From positions 1,674,001 to 1,738,000 of the forward strand of contig NZ_AP019829.2 of assembly GCF_007990545.2 (NCBI RefSeq): a DNA stretch of 64,000 nt, read 5' to 3'. This document shows positions 26,597 to 34,878 of the stretch, piece after piece; within the stretch, counting starts at the first letter, position 1; every line of letters starts with the position of its first letter. Source of the DNA: Leptotrichia wadei (lineage in GTDB: Bacteria; Fusobacteriota; Fusobacteriia; Fusobacteriales; Leptotrichiaceae). A program made the position numbers and the translations under genes. Under the pieces are notes generated by a model. The model made no database searches. It saw nothing but the letters and a program-made list of their open reading frames with translations, and was not told the origin of the DNA.

Positions 26597-27832
26597 TTAT
26601 TTCAAAATCTCCAAAACTTCCTCGAAGCCATATTTTTTCTGCTCCCCAGTACTAAACTTCTTAACCGTAATCACATTTTCATCTCGTTCTTCTTCCCCTA
26701 AAATCAACACATATTCAGCATTTTCACGGTTTGCCTTTTTCATTTGTGCTCCAAAGCTTTTGGCATTGTAATCAAAGTTTACTTTAATACCGTTTTTTCT
26801 AAGTTCGTTTATTGTTTTCACAAAATATTCTTTTGTGTCATCGAAATAAATCACATAAATTTTTTCTTCATTTTCAGAAATTATAGAATTGTCCATTAAC
26901 ATCGCAATTCTTTCCATTCCAGCGGCAAATCCTATTCCAGGAACTTTCGCATTTCCTAATATTTCAAGCAATCTGTCATATCGTCCACCCGCTAGAACTG
27001 TCGCCTGTGATCCCAATTTATTCGATTTGATTTCAAAAACCGTGTCTGAATAATAATCAAGCCCTCTAACCAATTTATCGTTCACGACATAATTCACACC
27101 CAACAATTCCAAATATTTTTTAGTGTCTTCAAAATATTTTTTACTTTCTTCATCCAAATAATCATAAAGTTTTGGTGCATTTTTAAACTCTTCCTGATCG
27201 CCTTTATCCTTAGAATCCAAAGCTCTCAAAGGATTTTTCTCATATCTTTTTTGCGAATCTTTACTCAATTTGTCAAGTCTTTCAAGCATAAATTTTTTCA
27301 AATCTTCAATATATTTTTTTCTCGACTCAACATTTCCCAAGCTGTTAATTTCCACAATCAATCCAGTAATTCCAAGTTCTTCAAGAAAATCGCAACCCAT
27401 TTTAATAATTTCTGCATCTAAATAAGCACTTCTCACACCAAACATTTCCACTCCAGTTTGATGAAATTCTCTCATTCTCCCTTTTTGCGGTGCTTCGTAT
27501 CTGTACATTGGACCATTGTAAAACCATTTCACTATTGGAGAAGACTTATGAAATCCAGCTTCAAGATACGCTCTTACAACTCCCGCAGTCCCTTCTGGAC
27601 GCATTGTAACATCTCTTTCTCCCTTATCCTTAAAATCATACATTTCTTTTGAAACAACATCAGTTTCATCTCCAACACCTCTTCTAAAAAGCTCCGTTTC
27701 CTCCAAAATTGGCGTAATTATTCGCTCAAATCCATATTTTCCAAAAACTTTTTTTGAAGCATCTACAATCGCATCGTATTTTTTCACATCGTCAGAATAT
27801 CTATCTTTCATTCCTTTTAAGGCGGTTATCAT
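26597..27832 (-). CDS. hisS: Histidine-tRNA ligase
   Basis: 411 residues, class IIa. Motif 1 region IITPILEETELFRRGVG, motif 2 MRPEGTAGVVRAYLEAG, the HisA signature GLDYYSDTVFEI and motif 3 GGRYDRLLEILG with GIGFAAGMERIA are all present. The C-terminal anticodon domain starts at about residue 320. A GAAAGGA ribosome site precedes the ATG. It probably heads the transcript that continues into the methyltransferase cassette. Confidence 0.96.
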   Translation of the reverse strand: MITALKGMKDRYSDDVKKYDAIVDASKKVFGKYGFERIITPILEETELFRRGVGDETDVVSKEMYDFKDKGERDVTMRPEGTAGVVRAYLEAGFHKSSPIVKWFYNGPMYRYEAPQKGRMREFHQTGVEMFGVRSAYLDAEIIKMGCDFLEELGITGLIVEINSLGNVESRKKYIEDLKKFMLERLDKLSKDSQKRYEKNPLRALDSKDKGDQEEFKNAPKLYDYLDEESKKYFEDTKKYLELLGVNYVVNDKLVRGLDYYSDTVFEIKSNKLGSQATVLAGGRYDRLLEILGNAKVPGIGFAAGMERIAMLMDNSIISENEEKIYVIYFDDTKEYFVKTINELRKNGIKVNFDYNAKSFGAQMKKANRENAEYVLILGEEERDENVITVKKFSTGEQKKYGFEEVLEILK

Positions 27833-27879
27833 ATTTTTTTCCTTTCTTAATTAATATCGTCAATTTTATTTTATAAATT

Positions 27880-27908
27880 ATTATACCACAATTGAATAAA
27901 GATTTTAA
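27880..27908 (-). promoter_or_regulatory. Likely hisS promoter
   Basis: An extended -10 on the minus strand (TGG-TATAAT, TATAAT complement at 27880-27885) lies about 48 nt upstream of hisS. The -35 is poor, as is usual for extended -10 promoters. Confidence 0.5.
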
Positions 27909-27934
27909 GATGCGGGATTTCATAATTAATCTTT

Positions 27935-28471
27935 TCATTCAACATCTTTATTTGTAAAATCACATCTAGTTAACTGCTCCATTGCATGTTTTCTTATCAT
28001 TTCTTCATCACTTTGTAATAATAATTCCAGTTTTTCTTTCGCCTTAGGAGTATTTATATCCCCTAAAGCAAAACAACATTTTCTCACTAATGCGAAATTA
28101 TCATCCCAACGGTATTTTTCAAAATTTGAAATTGCTAGTTCATAAATGCAATCTATTGTAGAAGGTAATTCTAGTTGCTGGAGATAAAACACTATGTCTT
28201 CATGTTTTCCATGCCATTCTTCTTTTGTTAATTTGCATAAAATATCAACAAATTTTTCACTGTATAATTCGAACATGTAAATTGCTGAAATTAAAATATC
28301 TACGCTGTCTCCATTTTTTTCATTATATGCTTTTTCCAACTCTGTTTTTATATACTCTATTCTTTCATCATCATTTTTTAAAAATTCCTTTTGTAATTGT
28401 TGAAAACTTATTTGTTTTTTATATTTTTTCCACATCAAATTTTCCAATTCTTCAAGACTATTTTTCTCCAT
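27935..28471 (-). CDS. HEAT-repeat-like hypothetical protein
   Basis: 178 residues, acidic, all-helical by pattern. The C-terminal half has HEAT-like helical pairs (ALVRKCCFALGDINTPKAKE, then EEMIRKHAMEQL). No membrane segment or catalytic motif. Proteins of this build often act as binding scaffolds or immunity proteins. It is monocistronic and upstream of hisS on the same strand (about 100 nt gap). Function unknown. Confidence 0.7.
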   Translation of the reverse strand: MEKNSLEELENLMWKKYKKQISFQQLQKEFLKNDDERIEYIKTELEKAYNEKNGDSVDILISAIYMFELYSEKFVDILCKLTKEEWHGKHEDIVFYLQQLELPSTIDCIYELAISNFEKYRWDDNFALVRKCCFALGDINTPKAKEKLELLLQSDEEMIRKHAMEQLTRCDFTNKDVE

Positions 28472-28627
28472 TTTTTATTATTTCCTTTCTAAAACTAATT
28501 TCTTTAATATTTTGATTAAATATTTCCAGTCCTTTTCTTTATTAATATTAGTCAAATTAAAAATACTCCATCATTTTAAATTTTGATACAATGCAAAAAT
28601 TGTCGTGATCTTTTTATAACTTACTCA

Positions 28628-29044
28628 CTAATTTATTTTATTTTTCTCATCTTCAATCAAATCTCTTAAATCATTACTTCCTTCCTCATAAATTATTTTT
28701 GCAATAACCCTCAAAATTTTATAAAGTTTTCTCAATCCGTAAAATATTAAAATTGTCAAAAGAAAAGTTTGTGAAAATAATAATGAAAATAATAAATTTA
28801 TGTTTTTGTTGATTTTATACAAACTTTTTTCTAAAAAAAGACTAAATACGATATTTCTCAGCAAATAAACTTGCACAGGAATATAAATTGCAGTTGCCAT
28901 ACGGATTATTTTTAATATTGAAAGCACAAGTTTTCTTATTTCAAAAGAATATTTTTTCTCTCTTTGCAAAATTTTATACATAATTTTTTCTTTTGTAATA
29001 AATTCCAGCTCAAAATATCTATCTTTTAAAGTCAAAAGCAACAT
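28628..29044 (-). CDS. Hypothetical membrane protein
   Basis: 138 residues with two hydrophobic segments (ATAIYIPVQVYLLRNIVFSL and LLFSLLFSQTFLLTILIFYG) and a charged C-terminus ending DLIEDEKNKIN. It begins 13 nt after the stop of the larger membrane gene and is probably co-transcribed. The start is uncertain because no ribosome site is obvious; MYKILQREKK, 21 codons in, is an alternative. No family recognised. Confidence 0.55.
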   Translation of the reverse strand: MLLLTLKDRYFELEFITKEKIMYKILQREKKYSFEIRKLVLSILKIIRMATAIYIPVQVYLLRNIVFSLFLEKSLYKINKNINLLFSLLFSQTFLLTILIFYGLRKLYKILRVIAKIIYEEGSNDLRDLIEDEKNKIN

Positions 29045-29057
29045 AAAATTACAGAAA

Positions 29058-30137
29058 TTAAAACATCACATAATTAATTTGCTTTTTAATTTTCAATTTT
29101 TTATCCACAATGAAAATTTCTTTCCCTTTATTTTTTTGAAAATATCGATAACTACTGTTTAACGGCAAATAAATTCCATTTGAAAGTTTTATAATTTTTC
29201 CTGAAATAATATTTCCGCTGTAAATTTTATTTTTTGAAAAAATTTTCACAACATTATTTTTTAAATCAATATATTCGCCCTTTTGAGATTTCAAATTTCC
29301 ATTTTCTTCTTCAAAATTATTTCTATTTTTTTCATAATAAAGCATAAGACTGCTATTTTCCTTGACTAACAAATTTTCAACTCTATAATTTCCTTCTATT
29401 TTATTTCTTGAATCAATAATTTTCCCGTTTTTATCAACCGACCATTTAAAATGATAATTTTCATTCAAAATTTCAATAGTTGAATTTTTTAATAAATCCA
29501 TATCATCTATATCATCGCTTTCCAAAATTAAAAAACTCTGATTTTTTTCTAAAAGTTTTTTTGTATAATTTTGAAAAGTAAGATTCGCTAAACTCAACAA
29601 AATTATTCCAACTATTATTTTATTCCATTTTATATGCAAATAAAAAGCTCCAATATAAAATTTTTTCGTCATTTGTACAAAAAACAAACTTGCCCATCTT
29701 ATAAAAACCAAACTTATCCAAACTATGACAAATGTTATCCAGCTCACAAAAATCAATAAATAAATGTGATAATTCAAAACTTTAATTTGCCAAGCGATAT
29801 TTAAAGAAGTCAATATCAACATTGCATAAACTGTGATTTCAAAAAAGAATTGGGAAAAATCCATTATTTTAATTTGATTATTTTTTATTTCCAAATATTT
29901 TTTTCGCTTGTAATAAAGTTTTTTTAAATTTTTTTTAGTCTTATTTTCTTCACAAACTTTTCTTAATTTCCTTATTTCATTTTCCATTTTTTTTAATATT
30001 GTAAATTTAAACTTCTTTAAACGAATATCATTTTTCAGATACTTATTTTCATTTTGCATAAGCTTTACTTTTGTGGAAATGAGATAAGAAATAATAGTTT
30101 TATACAAAACTTGTAAAACTTTTATAATTTCTTGCAT
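29058..30137 (-). CDS. Hypothetical membrane protein with extracytoplasmic domain
   Basis: 359 residues from the ATG at 30137, which has an AGGAGGG site; an in-frame start at 30170 lacks one. A lysine-rich coiled region (about residues 25-95) precedes three hydrophobic segments (FFFEITVYAMLILTSLNIAW, YHIYLLIFVSWITFVIVWIS, WNKIIVGIILLSLANLTF), then a soluble C-terminal domain of about 160 residues. It pairs with the 28628 gene. No recognised family; a two-protein membrane complex is conceivable. Confidence 0.65.
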   Translation of the reverse strand: MQEIIKVLQVLYKTIISYLISTKVKLMQNENKYLKNDIRLKKFKFTILKKMENEIRKLRKVCEENKTKKNLKKLYYKRKKYLEIKNNQIKIMDFSQFFFEITVYAMLILTSLNIAWQIKVLNYHIYLLIFVSWITFVIVWISLVFIRWASLFFVQMTKKFYIGAFYLHIKWNKIIVGIILLSLANLTFQNYTKKLLEKNQSFLILESDDIDDMDLLKNSTIEILNENYHFKWSVDKNGKIIDSRNKIEGNYRVENLLVKENSSLMLYYEKNRNNFEEENGNLKSQKGEYIDLKNNVVKIFSKNKIYSGNIISGKIIKLSNGIYLPLNSSYRYFQKNKGKEIFIVDKKLKIKKQINYVMF

Positions 30138-30194
30138 TTTTCCCTCCTTTTTTGTTTCTAAATTTTTCATTTTTTACAATTTTTTATATTATCT

Positions 30195-30544
30195 GAACCT
30201 CCCACGACTGAAGTCGCAGGGTTCTAAAATCTTTAAAATCATTTAGAAATTTTCTAAAAAATTTGATAGCTTTACACTACCCTTATTCTTTTAGGTATGT
30301 TCAGCTCACCTCTATTGTATAGGACACTTAAGTCCACAATTTTACTTTTTCTTAAAATATTTAATGCTCCATTACAATCTGCATTTATGAGTTTACCTTT
30401 TCTTGTTTTATATAGTCCTCTTTTTATTCTTTTTCCACTAAATATATAATTAGTTTTATCATTTTCTTTATCATATACTGGGATATCATCTCCATCAAAG
30501 AAACTTGCTTTTGATGTATAACTTTCTTCTTTAAAGTTTATCAA
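30195..30544 (-). mobile_element. IS200/IS605-family remnant with intact right end
   Basis: The 3' piece of a tnpB gene followed by the element's right end. The end hairpin shows GAACC (30195-30199) / GGTTC (30220-30224) outer arms and CGACT (30205-30209) / AGTCG (30212-30216) inner arms, the classic foldback recognised by TnpA. The left end and tnpA are absent; sequence similarity stops near 30545. Confidence 0.75.
30272..30544 (-). pseudogene. TnpB (IS605 OrfB) C-terminal fragment
   Basis: About 90 codons corresponding to the C-terminus of TnpB: EESYTSKASFFDGDDIP, a GKRIKRGLYKT turn and INADCNGALNILRK, which includes the last RuvC aspartate. The zinc-binding cysteines are replaced, as in one TnpB subgroup. 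The N-terminal three quarters, including the other RuvC residues, are missing, so it cannot be an active nuclease. Confidence 0.8.
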
Positions 30545-30706
30545 AAAGACTGTCTCAAGTCTAGTCTAAATACTAAAATATTTTATTTAATTGTTTTATC
30601 AATTTAAAAATTAAGTATTTAGATAAATGTAAAAATTAATGTTTATATTTTAAGAAAATTATGATAAAATTTTATTATATTAATTTTGAAAAGAAGTGAG
30701 GAAAAT

Positions 30707-31396
30707 ATGTATAAAGTACTGATTGCAGACGATAATAAGCAAATCGTGTCAATACTTTCAGAATACTGCAAAAAAAATAATTTTACTGTAAGTGCTGTTT
30801 TTGACGGGGAAACAGCATTAAAAGAAATTGAAAAAAATAAATTTGATATAGTTTTGCTGGATGTGATGATGCCGAAAAAAGATGGATTTGATGTGTGCCG
30901 TGAAACGAGAAAATTTTCAAATGTTCCAATTATAATGATTACAGCACGTGGCGAAGATTATGAAAAAATAATGGGGCTTGAAATTGGGGCAGATGACTAT
31001 ATTGTAAAACCATTCTCGCCAGGAGAAATAATTGCCAGAATAAATGCAATTTTACGTAGAATAATGCCTAAAAATGATGAAAGTGAAAAAATCTTTACTT
31101 TTGATAATCTTGAAATTGATTTAAACAATTTTACGGTAAAGGTAAATGATGAGATAATTTCACTGACTAAAAAGGAAATTGAAATTTTATGGACTCTTGC
31201 AACAAATCAGAATAAAGTTTTTACAAGAGAGAATTTGTTAGATCTAATTTGGGGATTTGATTATTTTGGAGAAAGCCGTACTGTTGATACACATATAAAA
31301 AGGCTTCGTGCAAAATTAGACAACTATGAGCATAAAAAATGGAATATTAAGACAATTTGGGGTGTTGGATATAAATTTGATATTTTAGAAAAATAA
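30707..31396 (+). CDS. OmpR/PhoB-family response regulator (orphan)
   Basis: 229 residues. Receiver domain with acidic pair DD (residues 8-9), phospho-acceptor Asp52 in VLLDVMMPK and the switch Lys in IVKPFSPGE; C-terminal winged helix ends RTVDTHIKRLRAKLDN...GVGYKFD. ATG 30707 follows a GTGAGG site; an upstream TTG (30686) is unlikely. A histidine kinase would normally follow, but the next gene is a DUF1275 membrane protein, so the partner kinase is elsewhere or lost. Confidence 0.92.
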   Translation: MYKVLIADDNKQIVSILSEYCKKNNFTVSAVFDGETALKEIEKNKFDIVLLDVMMPKKDGFDVCRETRKFSNVPIIMITARGEDYEKIMGLEIGADDYIVKPFSPGEIIARINAILRRIMPKNDESEKIFTFDNLEIDLNNFTVKVNDEIISLTKKEIEILWTLATNQNKVFTRENLLDLIWGFDYFGESRTVDTHIKRLRAKLDNYEHKKWNIKTIWGVGYKFDILEK

Positions 31397-31447
31397 TAAT
31401 TAATTTGAAGACAAAAAAGAAAACAAAAGAAAGGATCAGATTTTTTT

Positions 31448-32137
31448 ATGAGTAAAAGAATTAAAAAAATTTTATTTAACGGAGAAGAATATCCTCCAGA
31501 AACATTTCGATTAGGAATGATGCTGTGCATGGTTGGAGGGTTTATGGATGCATACACGTTCATTACACGTGGAAAAGTGCTTGCTAATGCACAAACTGGA
31601 AACATTGTCTACCTTGCAATAAATTTAGGAAAAAGAGAATGGGAAAAATCCTTTGATTACTTTATGCCAATTTTATTTTTTGCACTTGGAATATTATTTA
31701 CTGAACTTATAAAAACGAAATTTGAAAAGCATAAGATTTTCAGATGGCAGCAAATCGTAATAATCTATCAGGTTATAGTAATGTTTTTTATTTCTTTCAT
31801 TCCAAGCGGAAACTGGAATATCATCGTAAACATAATCATGTCCTTTATCGCCGCAATTCAATACCAAGGCTTCAGAAAAATTAGAGGTCTCGCAGGAGCC
31901 ACTACAATGTGTACAGGAAATCTGCGAAGCGGAATGGACAATTTAGTTAAATACATCAAAACTAAAGACAAATCACATTTACAAAGTTTTTGGATATATT
32001 TAGGCTTAGACGGATTTTTCCTTATTGGATCATTACTTTGCGTAATTTTAGTAAATATTTATGGGATAATTTCTCTGTTAATTTGCTGTATTTTACTAAT
32101 TTTTGTATTTATAATAATGTTTAAGGAAACTATTTAA
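31448..32137 (+). CDS. DUF1275 (YoaK-type) membrane protein
   Basis: 229 residues with about six hydrophobic segments. The family motif GGFMDAYTFITRGKVLANAQTGN is at about residues 23-45, and YQGFRKIRGLAGATTMCTGNLRSGMD near residue 138. The biochemical role of DUF1275 is unknown. It is 51 nt downstream of the orphan response regulator and 23 nt upstream of the methyltransferase pseudogene, all on the same strand. Confidence 0.85.
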   Translation: MSKRIKKILFNGEEYPPETFRLGMMLCMVGGFMDAYTFITRGKVLANAQTGNIVYLAINLGKREWEKSFDYFMPILFFALGILFTELIKTKFEKHKIFRWQQIVIIYQVIVMFFISFIPSGNWNIIVNIIMSFIAAIQYQGFRKIRGLAGATTMCTGNLRSGMDNLVKYIKTKDKSHLQSFWIYLGLDGFFLIGSLLCVILVNIYGIISLLICCILLIFVFIIMFKETI

Positions 32138-32159
32138 GAAAGCTATTGAAAGGATATTT

Positions 32160-32921
32160 ATGGATAAAAAAAAATTAAAAGAAGAGTGGCTGAAAGAAAA
32201 AAATGGCACATATACACGGCTGGGATTTTTCTCATATTTATGGACGTTATTCAGAAGAGGAAAATTTACTTTGGGATTTTAGAACAGTTATAAATAAGTA
32301 TTTAAAAAATGATATGAAATTGCTAGATATGGAAACAGGTGGTGGAGAATTTTTACTTTCATTAAACTATCCAAAACATAATATATCAGCAACTGAAAGT
32401 TATCAGCCAAATGTTGAACTATATAAAAAAGTATTACTGCCACTAGGAATAAATTTTAAAAAAGCGGATGGAGATGAAAAACTCCCATTTGAAAATAAAT
32501 ATTTTGACATAATTACCAATCGTCATGGGCTTATAATGTTGCAAAATTAAAAAGAATTTTGAAAAAAGATGGAATTTTTATTACACAGCAAATAGGGGCA
32601 GAAAATGATAGGGAACGTGTTGAAATTTTACTACCTGAATATAAAGATTTACCATACTCTGAACATTATCTTAATATTAAACAGCAAGAAATTTCTGAAC
32701 AAGGATTTGAAATATTAGAAAGTGGCGAAACATTTCAGCCAATAAAGTTTTCTGATACAGTAGCTCTTGTATGGTTTGCAAAAATTATTGAATGGGAATT
32801 TCCAAATTTTTCAGTCAAAAGCCATCTTGACAACTTGTATAAGATACAGGAAATAATTGAGGCAAATGGAGCAGTGGAAGGAAGAATTCATAGATTTTAC
32901 ATTGTAGGCAAAAAAATTTAA
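32160..32921 (+). pseudogene. SAM-dependent methyltransferase, two frameshifts
   Basis: The ATG at 32160 follows GAAAGGATATTT and encodes MDKKKLKEEWLKEKN, then the frame must shift at the A run 32197-32203 to continue as AHIHGWDFSHIYGRYSEEE with the SAM-binding LLDMETGGGEFLLSL. A second shift at the G run near 32526-32529 is needed to continue with AYNVAKLKRILKKDGIFITQ. Both shifts are single-base changes in homopolymers. The combined frames reconstruct a complete class I methyltransferase of about 250 residues. As sequenced it is inactive; substrate unknown. Confidence 0.8.
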
Positions 32922-32987
32922 ATTTTTAAAATATAAATTGAAAATAACAATAGGCTTATTTAATAACTTAATATTCTTTATCTTAAC

Positions 32988-33007
32988 AAGGGGTCAAGAC
33001 CCCTTGC
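32988..33007. terminator. Perfect hairpin between convergent genes
   Basis: CAAGGGGTC (32988-32996) and GACCCCTTG (32999-33007) form a 9-bp stem with a 2-nt loop. It sits between the convergent methyltransferase pseudogene and ABC ATPase gene and could stop transcription from both sides, although neither side has a T run. Confidence 0.5.
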
Positions 33008-33107
33008 GAAAAAATTTATAGCTAATCGTTTATTCTATTCAAACGAGAAATAATATAAATCTCCCTAATTTAGTTTCATTAATAATTTTCAAAAACAAAT
33101 TTTTTAA

Positions 33108-34124
33108 TTAAAAATCATTTCTCAAAACTTCCCCTTTTCTCAAATTACTTCTCATCTTCTGAATAACATCATCCATTTCATCCAGTTTTTTCAAAATTTT
33201 CTTTTCCTCCGCACTTGTCGTGATAATTTTACTAATTCCACCATTTTTTATTATAATTCGTTTATCTGCTATTAGTGCCAATGTTGGATCGTGTGTTGCC
33301 ATTAATACGATTTTGTCAGATGAAACAAGTAATTCCAAAGCTTTTTTCCTGTCAATTCCTGCATTTTCAATTTCGTCAATTAGGACAATTGGAGATGAAC
33401 TTAGAATGGCTGTGTCGGCAATCATCAAAGCACGGGATTGTCCACCACTTAGGGCTGTAATTGCAGTAGTTAAGTCAAATTGCTCTCCAGCCAGATTGTT
33501 TGCAGCGGTAATGATTTTTTCCACAGTTTCATCAATATCTTCAATCATTCGGCTTTGAGCGTGCAGTTCTAGAAATTCCTTTACCGATAAATCCATAACA
33601 AAATTCATATTTTGTGATAGTTGTGCGACTAATTTGTTGTTTGAGGAATAACGCCATTTTTTGTCTGGAAGTTCACCATTTATAAGGATTTGACGCTGTG
33701 TTGGAGTATCTTTCTGGGCAGTCCATTCGATGTCGGCAAGAAGTCTTGATTTTCCAGAGCCTGTAGGTCCTACAATGGAAATAATTTCTGATTTATGAAT
33801 GTCGAGCCTTTCAAATCCCTCTTTATTTCCTGATTTATCCTGTCCAGCAAGGATTGTAAGCAGATCAATCGAATTTTCCTCTTCCATTCCCAAAAAAAGT
33901 TTCATCTGCTCAATGTAGTCAACAAGACTTTCCTCAATTTTTTCCACATCCAGTGCAAAGTCTTCGATTTTATCTTCTGCAAAAGTTACGATGAACTCGT
34001 GAAATGTCCTATCCTGAAAAGTTTCTACAGGTAAGTGGTTTTCAGTAAAAAAGTTTTCTGCAAAGGGATATTTATTGCTAAGTTCACTAATAGTCAATTT
34101 ATTTATTAAATCGTTATTTTTCAT
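33108..34124 (-). CDS. Soluble ABC-type ATPase with N-terminal helical domain
   Basis: 338 residues. Residues 1-80 form a small helical region (ISELSNKYPFAENFFTENHLP) resembling DUF1858-type domains. The ABC ATPase has Walker A GPTGSGKS (119-126), signature LSGGQ (225-229), Walker B IVLIDE (246-251) and the switch His in THDP (about 278). There is no membrane domain and no permease gene nearby, so it is unlikely to be a normal importer. It is the third gene of an operon with a metal-type GTPase and a binding-protein-like protein, 35 nt after the GTPase. The role is unknown; an energy-driven cofactor or metal-transfer machine is a guess. Confidence 0.8.
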   Translation of the reverse strand: MKNNDLINKLTISELSNKYPFAENFFTENHLPVETFQDRTFHEFIVTFAEDKIEDFALDVEKIEESLVDYIEQMKLFLGMEEENSIDLLTILAGQDKSGNKEGFERLDIHKSEIISIVGPTGSGKSRLLADIEWTAQKDTPTQRQILINGELPDKKWRYSSNNKLVAQLSQNMNFVMDLSVKEFLELHAQSRMIEDIDETVEKIITAANNLAGEQFDLTTAITALSGGQSRALMIADTAILSSSPIVLIDEIENAGIDRKKALELLVSSDKIVLMATHDPTLALIADKRIIIKNGGISKIITTSAEEKKILKKLDEMDDVIQKMRSNLRKGEVLRNDF

Positions 34125-34159
34125 GTTTTTTCCTTTTTTATTATTTTTATCTATTTTTT

Positions 34160-34852
34160 TTATTGCTGTAAATTCATTTTTCGGACATTACCCATCTGGT
34201 ATTTTTCACCGATTCTCTTTTCTCCCAAGCAGTAAGAGCAAAGTGCCGATGGCATAGGAAATCTAAGTTCCATTCCCTGAACGCTGTCTATTTCCAATTC
34301 TTTTTCGTAAAGAAGTGTACTTAATTCGTACGCTCCTTGTCCAGTAAGCCCGTTAACGTGCATTGTTACAGCTTTTGGGTTTACGGAGTTCACACGTGAG
34401 GCAAAAACTTCACGTTCAGCTTGTGAAACAATGTCTCCTTTGGTAATAATAACAATATCAGCAGCTTTTAATAATGGTCCAATCTTTTTAGGCGTATTAA
34501 TTCCTGATAAATTGTCAATTACACAGACTCCCTTGATGTCCTTGATATATGGCGAACATCTGTTGCAAAGTCCTGCCGATTCTGTAATTAATATTGAAAG
34601 CCCAAGGCTGTTTCCCCATTGCACAACTTCCTCGATATTTGATACGAAGAAATGGTCTGGACATAAAGCACCTGAAATTCCTTTTTTTACTGGAATTCCT
34701 GCTTTTGCATATAATTTGTCGTCATCTGTATAAAGACAGTCAAATTTTACTACTCCCACTGACATTCCTTGTGATTTTAAGGCTTCTACTGTTTTTAGAA
34801 TAACGCTTGTTTTTCCTGATGATGGTGGGCCTGAAAATATTATCAAATTCAT
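34160..34852 (-). CDS. CobW/HypB/UreG-like GTPase with cysteine motifs
   Basis: 230 residues. P-loop GPPSSGKT (8-15), ESAGLCNRC (91-99, Cys96 and Cys99), a guanine-specificity-like ITKGD (136-140) and a C-terminal CSYC pair (about 205-208). This is the SIMIBI G3E-type fold used for inserting metals into enzymes. The two cysteine pairs suggest a bound metal or cluster. It lies 26 nt downstream of the binding-protein gene and just upstream of the ABC ATPase gene. Target protein unknown. Confidence 0.8.
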   Translation of the reverse strand: MNLIIFSGPPSSGKTSVILKTVEALKSQGMSVGVVKFDCLYTDDDKLYAKAGIPVKKGISGALCPDHFFVSNIEEVVQWGNSLGLSILITESAGLCNRCSPYIKDIKGVCVIDNLSGINTPKKIGPLLKAADIVIITKGDIVSQAEREVFASRVNSVNPKAVTMHVNGLTGQGAYELSTLLYEKELEIDSVQGMELRFPMPSALCSYCLGEKRIGEKYQMGNVRKMNLQQ

Positions 34853-34878
34853 AATTTTTCTCCTTTTTTATTTAAAAA

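Noticed and set aside
27833-27934. T-box leader upstream of hisS
   Set aside because: The leader is too short and lacks the conserved TGGNACCGCG block.
32922-33107. Prophage or integron attachment site at the perfect hairpin
   Set aside because: No integrase gene or flanking direct repeat is present; convergent-gene termination is a simpler explanation.
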